DNA from: Bacteroidota bacterium
GTDB taxonomy: Bacteria > Bacteroidota > Bacteroidia > Flavobacteriales > Weeksellaceae
NCBI GenBank assembly: GCA_018266965.1
Contig: JAFDZJ010000174.1
Coordinates: 1 to 7,185 of the forward strand
DNA: 7,185 nucleotides
Direction: 5' to 3'
The notes beneath the pieces are model-generated. The model was not told the origin of the DNA. It was given only the letters and a program-made list of their open reading frames with translations, and did no database searches. A program made the translations under genes and the position numbers. Position 1 is the first letter of the stretch. The number at the start of each line of letters is the position of its first letter. Positions 1-5,907 of the stretch are shown piece after piece.

Positions 1-966
1 AAAAGTTCCGGAAACTATTTTCACAAAAGCCAATCTATCCCTATGTTTTGGATCCATATTGGCATGGATATTAAAAACAAATCCGGTAAAATTTTTCTCT
101 TCGGGCTTTACAATCCTCTGTTCGGTTTCTTTGGGTTGAGGCATAGGAGCAATGTCGATAAAAGCATCTAGCAATTCTCTCACTCCAAAATTATGCAAGG
201 CCGAACCGAAAAATACAGGTTGCAAATCGCCTTTCATATAGTCATCACGGTTAAATTCTGGATACACAGACTCTATCAATTCCAATTCCTCTCTTAATGT
301 TTGAGCTTGTTTTTCGCCAATCATTTCATCGACTTGTGGGTCTGCAACATTATTTATTTTGATGGATTCTCCAATTTTTTGTTTCTTTTCTTCTAAGAAA
401 AACTCGATATTTTTCTCCCAAATATTATAGATTCCTTGGAAATCCGCACCCATACCAATAGGTAGAGAAAGAGGACAAACCGTAAGACCTAGTTTTTGCT
501 CGACCTCATCTAGCAAATCAAAAGCATCTTTTCCTTCCCTATCCAATTTATTAATAAAAACTAGCATTGGGATATTTCGCATCCTACAAACTTGCACCAA
601 TTTTTCGGTTTGTTCTTCAACACCTTTGGCAACATCTATCACTACAATTACGGAATCCACTGCGGTAAGTGTCCTATATGTATCTTCTGCAAAATCTTTG
701 TGTCCGGGAGTGTCTAGGATATTTATTTTATGATTTTTATACTCAAAAGCCAATACCGAAGTAGCAACAGAAATCCCTCTTTGTCTTTCTATTTCCATAA
801 AGTCGGAAGTCGCACCCTTCTTAATTTTATTGGATTTTACGGCACCCGCCTCTTGTATTGCTCCACCAAAAAGGAGTAATTTTTCGGTAAGGGTAGTTTT
901 ACCAGCATCTGGGTGGGAGATAATACCAAAAGTTTTTCTTTTGGCAATTTCTTGTAATAAAGACAT
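1..966 (-). CDS. prfC: Peptide chain release factor 3, N-terminal 322 codons (partial)
   Basis: RF3 is the cytoplasmic translational GTPase that removes RF1/RF2 from the ribosome after peptide release. The reading frame from ATG 966-964 encodes MSLLQEIAKRKTFGIISHPD, then the P-loop SHPDAGKTT (residues 17-25), the switch-I region with ERQRGIS (60-66), the G3 motif DTPGH (85-89), G4 NKLD (139-142) and G5 GSAL (254-257). Domain II begins near residue 290, with NMDPKHRDRLAF at about 303-314. SHPDAGKTT together with NMDPKHRDR separates RF3 from EF-G, LepA and TypA. Full-length RF3 is about 525-530 residues, so roughly 200 residues lie beyond the left edge; no frameshift is visible. The start is fixed by alignment to the family N-terminus. 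It is divergent from the CPBP protease gene. No perfect TAnnTTTG element precedes it; the nearest is GATTTTTG at 992-985 on this strand, a one-base mismatch with no clear -33 partner. Confidence 0.96.
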   Translation of the reverse strand, partial: MSLLQEIAKRKTFGIISHPDAGKTTLTEKLLLFGGAIQEAGAVKSNKIKKGATSDFMEIERQRGISVATSVLAFEYKNHKINILDTPGHKDFAEDTYRTLTAVDSVIVVIDVAKGVEEQTEKLVQVCRMRNIPMLVFINKLDREGKDAFDLLDEVEQKLGLTVCPLSLPIGMGADFQGIYNIWEKNIEFFLEEKKQKIGESIKINNVADPQVDEMIGEKQAQTLREELELIESVYPEFNRDDYMKGDLQPVFFGSALHNFGVRELLDAFIDIAPMPQPKETEQRIVKPEEKNFTGFVFNIHANMDPKHRDRLAFVKIVSGTF

Positions 967-1061
967 TATATAAAAATTAAGTTGCAAAAATCGTGTTTTT
1001 TAATGAGATTTAAAAATCAAAAACCAATTTAGATTTTAGCCAATATAAAATTCAAAAAAAT

Positions 1062-1069
1062 TATCTTTG
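1062..1069 (+). promoter_or_regulatory. Bacteroidota-type -7 promoter element for the CPBP-rdgB-rnz-DUF2400 cluster
   Basis: TATCTTTG matches the Bacteroidota primary sigma factor -7 consensus TAnnTTTG exactly. It lies 27 bases before the ATG at 1097, giving a predicted 5' leader of about 20 bases. The -33 box (usually TTG-containing) is poor: the closest candidate is TTTTAG at 1034-1039, with 22 bases between. The remainder of the 967-1096 gap is A/T-rich and shows no other structure. The match is seen directly; promoter function is inferred from position. Confidence 0.55.
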
Positions 1070-1096
1070 TGGATTATAAATTCTAAATAAAAACAA

Positions 1097-1948
1097 ATGA
1101 TAGAAGAAACCAAATCGCAATCTGTCCTATCTTATAAAGAAACACAAAAATTCCGAATGGGCTGGTCAGAAGTTTCTGCTCTATTTGTAGGCTATATAGT
1201 TGCTCAAATTATTGTAGGAATAATAGCCATGGGATTGACAATGTATTTTGGTAAAAATATCTTAACTTCTGCTTGGTTCATGACCATTGCTTATATGGTA
1301 AGTATGCTATTTCCGATTGCAGCTTTTTATTTATTAATTTTAAAACCAAAAAAAATATCCTTTAACTTTTCTTTGAAAAATTCCAACATTACAATATATA
1401 TTTTATCCTTTGCAATGATGTTTGGAATGATGCTAGTATCCGAATTTTTAGTTTCCAAAATCCCTATTTCCGGACCATTTTTTGGAACACTCTACGAAAG
1501 TTTTTCAAAACAAATGGAAGAGATTTCTCTTTCGCCAATGGCAATGGTAGTGATGACAGTAATACTAGCACCAATTTTAGAAGAAATTGTCTTTCGAGGA
1601 ATTATCCTGAAAGGTATGCTAAACAAAGGTGTCAATCCCAAAAAAGCCATCTTCATTTCTGCTTTGGTATTTGGGGTTATCCATGGCTATCCTTGGCAAT
1701 TGGTTGGTGCATTTTTCCTAGGATTAGTATTGGGATTGGTGTACGAAAAGACTAATTCTTTACTGATACCGATACTACTTCACGCTTTCAACAATGGTTT
1801 AGCATCGATATTTGAAACAAATTTCCAGGTGGAAAGTTTCTCGCAACTTTTTCATATCTCGGAAATTATATTATTAGCAATTGGGCTTGTTATCATAATA
1901 ATTACCGCCTATTTTTTCAACAAAAAAACTTCAAATTCCACGGAATAA
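1097..1948 (+). CDS. CPBP-family intramembrane metalloprotease (CAAX prenyl protease 2/Abi domain)
   Basis: A 283-residue polytopic membrane protein with hydrophobic segments at about 27-49, 60-82, 98-119, 148-165, 184-197, 201-216, 221-236 and 254-274. It carries the CPBP (Rce1-like) catalytic motifs in order: EExxxR as E162-E163-R167 (LEEIVFRG), FxxxH as F192-H196 (FGVIHG), and HxxxN as H229-N233 (HAFNN). In Rce1-type enzymes these glutamates, histidines and asparagine form the active site within the membrane. All are present, so the protein is probably active. The substrate cannot be told from sequence: family members include prenyl-protein proteases, bacteriocin self-immunity proteins and enzymes of unknown target. 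No bacteriocin or prenylation gene is adjacent, so an immunity role is not supported here. The start is the first ATG, after an A-rich stretch (AAATAAAAACAA) with no Shine-Dalgarno, as usual in this phylum. It heads a probable operon, with rdgB starting 14 bases after its stop. Confidence 0.93.
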   Translation: MIEETKSQSVLSYKETQKFRMGWSEVSALFVGYIVAQIIVGIIAMGLTMYFGKNILTSAWFMTIAYMVSMLFPIAAFYLLILKPKKISFNFSLKNSNITIYILSFAMMFGMMLVSEFLVSKIPISGPFFGTLYESFSKQMEEISLSPMAMVVMTVILAPILEEIVFRGIILKGMLNKGVNPKKAIFISALVFGVIHGYPWQLVGAFFLGLVLGLVYEKTNSLLIPILLHAFNNGLASIFETNFQVESFSQLFHISEIILLAIGLVIIIITAYFFNKKTSNSTE

Positions 1949-1962
1949 AATTTAAAACAAAA

Positions 1963-2550
1963 ATGAAAACCATATTAATAGCCACACACAACCTTCATAA
2001 AAAAGAAGAAATTCAACAAATATTGGGGACCGAATATTCAATTAAAAGCCTATCCGACTTCGACCTACACGAAGAAATAATAGAAGATGGCGATAGTTTC
2101 CATGCCAATGCCCAAATAAAAGCTCAATATTGCTATGAGAAAACAGGTCTGCAATCGATAGGAGATGACTCCGGACTTGTTGTTGAAGAATTAGGTGGAA
2201 GACCCGGAATATTTTCCGCTAGGTACGCTGGAAATCATGATTTTGAAAAAAATATTGCCAAGGTATTGGAAGAAATGAAAGGTATAGAGAATAGAAAAGC
2301 TTATTTCGTTACTGTTCTCTGTCTGTTTGATGAAACTGGTCCACATTTTTTTGAAGGAAAAGTACATGGAAATTTATTAGTGGAAAACAAAGGTCAGAAA
2401 GGTTTTGGTTATGACCCAATTTTTGTACCCGAGGGTTACAGTAACTCCTTTGCTGAAATGTTACCCGAAGAAAAAAATAAAATTAGCCATCGAAAAAAAG
2501 CTTTTGACCAGTTGATGAAAAAAGAAAATACCGAAACTAATCTATCATAA
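1963..2550 (+). CDS. rdgB: RdgB/HAM1-family XTP/dITP diphosphatase
   Basis: Cytoplasmic house-cleaning enzyme that hydrolyses non-canonical purine triphosphates (dITP, ITP, XTP) to monophosphate plus pyrophosphate, keeping hypoxanthine and xanthine out of DNA and RNA. Its 195 residues match the usual family length of about 190-200. Visible motifs: the N-terminal T8-H-N10-L-H-K13 substrate-binding loop, E41 in the EDGDSFHANA segment, DDSGL at 68-72 with D69 as the expected catalytic base, GGRPGIFSARYAG at 78-90, GFGYDPIF at 147-154, and SHR at 175-177, which contacts the base. All match Escherichia coli RdgB in order and nearly in position. The ATG start lies where the family begins (MKTILIATHN) and follows AAAACAAA rather than a Shine-Dalgarno. 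It is 14 bases downstream of the CPBP gene and 4 bases upstream of the ribonuclease Z start, so co-transcription and possibly coupled translation are likely. Nothing is broken or missing. Confidence 0.97.
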   Translation: MKTILIATHNLHKKEEIQQILGTEYSIKSLSDFDLHEEIIEDGDSFHANAQIKAQYCYEKTGLQSIGDDSGLVVEELGGRPGIFSARYAGNHDFEKNIAKVLEEMKGIENRKAYFVTVLCLFDETGPHFFEGKVHGNLLVENKGQKGFGYDPIFVPEGYSNSFAEMLPEEKNKISHRKKAFDQLMKKENTETNLS

Positions 2551-2554
2551 TATT

Positions 2555-3469
2555 TTGAATACAAAATTAACAATATTGGGATTCAATTCCGCTATCCCAA
2601 CCATCAACTCCTCTCCTACTGCCCAATTGTTGGAAATAAGCGAAAGACATTTCCTGATAGATTGTGGAGAAGGTACACAAGTACAATTGAGAAAAGCAAA
2701 AGCCAAATTTTCCAAAATCAACCATATCTTTATTTCTCATCTTCATGGGGATCACTGTTTTGGATTGCCTGGTCTTATTTCTTCATTTCGATTGCTAGGA
2801 AGAGAAACACCGTTGAATGTCTATGGTCCCAAAGGAATAAAAGAAATGTTGGAAACAATTTTCAGATTGTCCGAAACCAACAAGGGGTTTGAAATCGTCT
2901 ATCATGAATTAAACTCCAAAAATTCCGAAAAAATATTTGAAGATAATAAGGTGGAAGTATATACAATCCCATTGGAGCATAGAATCTATTGCAATGGTTA
3001 TCTTTTTGTAGAAAAACCAAAAGAGAGACACCTCAACATGGATGAAATTTCCAAATATCCCGAAATACAGTCTTGTGATTACCATCAATTAAAAAAAGGA
3101 AAAAATTTCATTTTAAAAGATGGCTTCGAACTGAAAAACGAAACCCTTACTACCAATCCCACACCTTCTGTTTCGTATGCTTTTTGCAGTGATACTAGAT
3201 ATAGTGAGAAAATTATACCTATTATAAAAAAAGTAGATTTACTGTACCACGAATCCACATTTCTCCATGATTTGAAAGAAATGGCAGATTACACAGGACA
3301 CTCCACAGCACTGGAAGCAGCGACTATTGCAAAAAAAGCAGAAGTAGGAAAACTTGTTTTGGGGCATTTTTCCAATCGATACTTGGACACATCGGTATTT
3401 CAGGTTGAAGCGAGAACTGTATTCGAAAATTCTTTTGTACCTACCATTTTACAAGAAATATATTTCTGA
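2555..3469 (+). CDS. rnz: Ribonuclease Z (tRNA 3' processing endonuclease), TTG start
   Basis: Short-form RNase Z, a metallo-beta-lactamase-fold, two-zinc endonuclease that cuts pre-tRNA 3' trailers in the cytoplasm. Its 304 residues fit the 300-320 of bacterial members. Motifs: SHLHGDH at 61-67 (H62, H64, D66, H67), EHR with H142, CSDTR with D213, GHST with H249, and LGHFS with H271; together these supply the zinc ligands and catalytic residues. The N-terminus KLTILGFNSAIPT is the family beta-strand and starts three residues after the initiator. There is no ATG in frame between the upstream stop at 2516-2518 and this point, and the next in-frame Met is residue 98, past the catalytic HxHxDH motif, so TTG at 2555-2557 is the best start. 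ATT at 2552 is a less likely alternative. The flexible arm (about 150-200) reads CDYHQLKKG where many bacterial enzymes have a GPxYGxLKxG motif. It follows rdgB by 4 bases and ends 1 base before the next gene. Confidence 0.95.
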   Translation: MNTKLTILGFNSAIPTINSSPTAQLLEISERHFLIDCGEGTQVQLRKAKAKFSKINHIFISHLHGDHCFGLPGLISSFRLLGRETPLNVYGPKGIKEMLETIFRLSETNKGFEIVYHELNSKNSEKIFEDNKVEVYTIPLEHRIYCNGYLFVEKPKERHLNMDEISKYPEIQSCDYHQLKKGKNFILKDGFELKNETLTTNPTPSVSYAFCSDTRYSEKIIPIIKKVDLLYHESTFLHDLKEMADYTGHSTALEAATIAKKAEVGKLVLGHFSNRYLDTSVFQVEARTVFENSFVPTILQEIYF

Positions 3470-3470
3470 A

Positions 3471-4244
3471 ATGATGCAAATAAGCGAACTAAAAACTTTT
3501 CTTGATGAAAAAGCAACATTCTATAATCAACCAGATTTCATAGAGAATGACCCTATCCAAATTCCCCATCTATTTTCATTAAAACAAGATATAGAAATTG
3601 CTGGTTTTCTTACAGCAACTATTGCTTGGGGCAACAGAAAATCCATTATCGATGATGCAAAAAAAATGTTAGCATATATGGATAATTCGCCTTATGATTT
3701 TATCCAAAATTTCAACAAAAAAAATCTTGACACAATTTCTGACAAGGCAATCCATAGGACTTTCAGTTCGGAAGATTTCAAAATATTTTTATTAAATTTA
3801 AAAAAAATGTATGCCAATAGTGAAAGCTTGGAAAAATATTTTTTATTAAGAAATGAAGAAACCAATTGTTATCATGCGTTGGAAAGATTTAGAAACTCAT
3901 TTTTAGGGGAGAATAATCTTCATCGTTCACAAAAACATGTTGCCTCTACTTACAAAAATTCTTCTGCGAAAAGATTGATGATGTATCAAAGATGGATGGT
4001 AAGAAAAGACAACAAAGGTGTAGATTTCGGAATTTGGGAAAACATTTCTCCTTCTGTATTATCCATTCCACTAGATGTACATACCGGAAATATCGGTAGG
4101 AAGTTAGGGATTATCCAAAGAAAACAAAACGATTGGAAAACCGTTGTAGAAATGGACAATACTATTAGAAAAATGGATCCTAATGACCCTGCAAAATACG
4201 ACTTCGCCTTGTTCGGACTGGGTGTATCCGGAGATTTTGATTGA
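3471..4244 (+). CDS. TIGR02757/DUF2400 family protein with an HhH-GPD glycosylase-like segment
   Basis: A 257-residue soluble protein recognised as TIGR02757 (DUF2400) from LTATIAWGNRKSI (47-59), KHVASTYKNSSAKRLMMYQR (155-174), RWMVRKDNKGVDFGIW (174-189), LDVHTGNIGRKLG (201-213) and DPNDPAKYDFALFGLG (236-251). I know of no confirmed biochemical role for the family. The block PLDVHTGNIGRKLG followed by YDFALFGLG resembles the HhH-GPD pattern in which an Asp (PVDVH in OGG1, VDTHV in endonuclease III) is the catalytic acid and a His/Phe-rich helix ending in Gly follows; D202 would be that Asp. K167 in AKRL could be a nucleophilic Lys. The start is set at ATG 3471, one base after the rnz stop; ATG 3474 is also possible. 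The frame stays open upstream to 3354, but that would overlap rnz by 116 bases and adds sequence unlike the family. It is last in the cluster, before a convergent gap. Confidence 0.88.
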   Translation: MMQISELKTFLDEKATFYNQPDFIENDPIQIPHLFSLKQDIEIAGFLTATIAWGNRKSIIDDAKKMLAYMDNSPYDFIQNFNKKNLDTISDKAIHRTFSSEDFKIFLLNLKKMYANSESLEKYFLLRNEETNCYHALERFRNSFLGENNLHRSQKHVASTYKNSSAKRLMMYQRWMVRKDNKGVDFGIWENISPSVLSIPLDVHTGNIGRKLGIIQRKQNDWKTVVEMDNTIRKMDPNDPAKYDFALFGLGVSGDFD

Positions 4245-4290
4245 AAATTTAATTTAAAAATAATAAAAATTCAGAATCAATTTTCACACA

Positions 4291-4318
4291 AATGTTAATA
4301 TTTTAAAAAATTAACATT
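4291..4318. terminator. AT-rich inverted repeat in the convergent gap, possible weak bidirectional terminator
   Basis: AATGTTAAT (4291-4299) and ATTAACATT (4310-4318) are perfect 9-base inverted arms around a 10-base A/T loop. The second arm covers the sdaA stop codon and parts of its last two codons. It sits between two convergent genes, where a shared terminator is expected. The stem has a single G-C pair and neither side is followed by a T-run, so it is not a canonical intrinsic terminator. A second pair of 8-base arms, TGAAAATT (4242-4249) and AATTTTCA (4279-4286), starts within the DUF2400 stop codon. In sequence this AT-rich both could be chance. Confidence 0.25.
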
Positions 4319-5729
4319 CCGGCACATTAACAGAAATTGCCAATCCTCCTTCCGAAGTTTCTTTGAAGCGTTCACTCATAGACAAAGCAGTGTCCCACAT
4401 AGATTTTATAACTTCGTCCAAGCTAACTTTGGCACTTTCCGGGTCGCTATCCAATGCTATTTGAGAAGCGGTAATTGCTTTCATAGCTCCCATAGAATTT
4501 CTTTCTATACAAGGTATTTGCACCAATCCTGCAATAGGATCGCAAGTAAGACCAAGATGATGTTCCATAGCAATTTCTGCTGCCATCAGCACTTGTCCCG
4601 GAGTACCTCCCAATATTTCTGTAAGTCCTGCTGCTGCCATTGCCGAAGACACACCTATCTCTGCCTGACAACCACCCATTGCAGCGGAAATAGTTGCATT
4701 TTTTTTGAATAATGTTCCTATTTCTCCTGCTACTAATAAAAATCTTACAGCATCTTCCGGTGTATTGCTTTTGGTAAAAAGTTGTGCATAAGAGAGTACC
4801 GCCGGTATCACACCACTTGCACCATTGGTAGGTGCGGTAATAATCCTGCCAAAACTAGCATTCTCCTCATTAACTGCAAGAGCAAAGCAAGAAACCCAAC
4901 GCATAATTTGGTTGAAATCCCTTTCTGTTTCTGATACCATAAGGTACCATTCTTCAATGTTTTTATAAATTTTTTCTCCTAATAATCTACGGTTGAATTC
5001 CGGAGCTCTTCTTTTCACATTCAATCCTCCTGGCAAAGTTCCTTCTTTGTTCACACCTTTGTAGATACATTCTTTGATGTGATGCCAAATATATAATGCC
5101 TGTTTTTCGGTTTCTTCTCTACTCCTCCAACTTTCTTCATTCAAAAATATAAGATCCGAAATTTTTGAAAGTCCCAATTTTTTAACATTAATTTTGATGT
5201 CCTCACCATGATGACAAGGGTACAATGTTCTCACACAATTGTTTTCGATAGAGTTATCCTCTTGTGTTGCAACAAAACCACCACCTACGGAATAATAATC
5301 CTGAGAAATCACTTGCCCATCTTCCAATACTGCTTTGAAAATCATTCCATTAGGATGAAAGTCCAAAGATTTGGATTTATTCAGGATTAGATGATGTCCA
5401 TATACAAAAGGGATTTTCTTTTCTCCTCCCAAGTTTAGTTCATTATTATTTTTAATGAACTCAATTTTTTCATTAATTTTATTGGTATCTATGGTAATGA
5501 AATTTTCTCCGGAAAGCCCGAGCATCCCAGCAATATCCGTTCCATGACCTATGCCAGTTTTGGCTAATGAACCAAAAAATTCAACAAAAACTTCTTTTAC
5601 TTTGGCGATAGCATAATCCCTACGGATAAGCTCCAAAAACATTTCGGCAGCATTCCAAGGACCCATGGTATGAGAACTAGAAGGACCAATACCTACTTTT
5701 ATAATTTCGAAAACACTTATTGATTGCAT
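4311..5729 (-). CDS. sdaA: L-serine ammonia-lyase (L-serine dehydratase), single-chain iron-sulfur type
   Basis: Converts L-serine to pyruvate and ammonia using an oxygen-sensitive [4Fe-4S] cluster rather than pyridoxal phosphate. Its 472 residues combine the beta and alpha domains in one chain. The N-terminal domain starts with VGIGPSSSHTMGP (12-24), followed by GSLAKTGIGHGTDIAGMLG (53-71) and SVGGGFV (147-153). The C-terminal catalytic domain has ITAPTNGASGVIPA (297-310), then cysteines C354 (GGCQAEIG), C396 (TCDPIAG) and C407 (IPCIERN), spaced 42 and 11 apart as expected for the three cluster ligands. The last residue is C472 (NVPEC), matching the C-terminal cysteine that caps the fourth iron in the Legionella enzyme. 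The ATG at 5729 is required because the next Met (22) would cut into GPSSSHT, and an upstream in-frame stop lies 9 bases away. It is convergent with the DUF2400 gene and divergent from the peptidase gene, so probably transcribed alone. Confidence 0.97.
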   Translation of the reverse strand: MQSISVFEIIKVGIGPSSSHTMGPWNAAEMFLELIRRDYAIAKVKEVFVEFFGSLAKTGIGHGTDIAGMLGLSGENFITIDTNKINEKIEFIKNNNELNLGGEKKIPFVYGHHLILNKSKSLDFHPNGMIFKAVLEDGQVISQDYYSVGGGFVATQEDNSIENNCVRTLYPCHHGEDIKINVKKLGLSKISDLIFLNEESWRSREETEKQALYIWHHIKECIYKGVNKEGTLPGGLNVKRRAPEFNRRLLGEKIYKNIEEWYLMVSETERDFNQIMRWVSCFALAVNEENASFGRIITAPTNGASGVIPAVLSYAQLFTKSNTPEDAVRFLLVAGEIGTLFKKNATISAAMGGCQAEIGVSSAMAAAGLTEILGGTPGQVLMAAEIAMEHHLGLTCDPIAGLVQIPCIERNSMGAMKAITASQIALDSDPESAKVSLDEVIKSMWDTALSMSERFKETSEGGLAISVNVPEC

Positions 5730-5733
5730 AGTA

Positions 5734-5741
5734 CAAATTTA
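5734..5741 (-). promoter_or_regulatory. sdaA: Possible -7 promoter element immediately upstream of sdaA
   Basis: On the minus strand this reads TAAATTTG, an exact match to TAnnTTTG. Its final G is only 4 bases from the sdaA ATG. If used, transcription would start at or within a few bases of the start codon, giving a leaderless or nearly leaderless mRNA. No TTG-type -33 box is seen at the expected distance (plus-strand CAA near 5759-5765 is absent), so the match may be chance in A/T-rich DNA. No better element was found further upstream. Confidence 0.3.
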
Positions 5742-5751
5742 GTGAAAACTT

Positions 5752-5759
5752 TATATTTG
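5752..5759 (+). promoter_or_regulatory. Possible -7 promoter element for the M1 peptidase gene
   Basis: TATATTTG matches TAnnTTTG exactly on the plus strand. The best -33 candidate is TTG at 5724-5726, inside the sdaA start region and 25 bases away, slightly longer than usual spacing. The peptidase ATG is at 5908, so this promoter would give a leader of about 140 bases. A nearer partial match, TATATTTA at 5898-5905, abuts the ATG and has a mismatch at the key final G. The rest of the 5730-5907 gap is very A/T-rich with no RNA gene or operator that I can identify. Confidence 0.35.
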
Positions 5760-5783
5760 TTAGGTAATTTTAAATTATTTATA

Positions 5784-5843
5784 ATGAAAAAATTACTTTC
5801 AAATTTCAATGAATTACATAACTTTGTTGAATTGATATTTTAA
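5784..5843 (+). other. Tiny 19-codon reading frame in the peptidase leader, doubtful
   Basis: ATG to TAA encodes MKKLLSNFNELHNFVELIF, 19 residues, preceded by TTATA rather than a Shine-Dalgarno. It begins about 25 bases after the candidate promoter at 5752-5759 and ends 64 bases before the peptidase ATG, in a different frame. It starts like a signal peptide (MKKLL, compare MKKQLIS of the peptidase), but what follows is not a clean hydrophobic core. I recognise no family. It may be an upstream leader peptide or simply chance. Confidence 0.12.
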
Positions 5844-5907
5844 CTTGATTTTCAAAAAATTTATTGTTTAAATTTAAAATAAAAAACCTTTTTCAATTAT
5901 ATTTAAA

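Noticed and set aside
1097..1948. Reading the CPBP/Abi-domain protease as part of an abortive infection or bacteriocin immunity system
   Set aside because: The name overlap alone is not evidence. No bacteriocin, toxin, nuclease or other defence gene is beside it, and the neighbours are housekeeping genes.
2567..2755. A 62-codon minus-strand open frame opposite the ribonuclease Z gene
   Set aside because: It lies entirely within the N-terminal coding part of rnz, whose frame carries all catalytic motifs. The translation shows no family features.
2662..2892. A 76-codon plus-strand frame inside rnz
   Set aside because: It is an out-of-frame reading of rnz spanning the codons for the HLHGDH motif, so a shadow of the real gene and not a separate product or a frameshifted piece.
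3354..3470. N-terminal extension of the DUF2400 protein by 39 codons
   Set aside because: It would overlap the C-terminal coding part of rnz by 116 bases, and the added residues do not look like the family. ATG 3471 starts right where the family does and one base after the rnz stop.
4447..4712. Small open frames on both strands (4447-4671 minus, 4461-4712 plus) within sdaA
   Set aside because: Both overlap the most conserved cluster-binding part of sdaA. Their Ser/Cys/His/Arg-rich translations are typical of out-of-frame readings.
5208..5390. A 60-codon plus-strand frame opposite sdaA
   Set aside because: It sits wholly antisense to intact sdaA coding sequence, with no promoter element or recognisable motif.
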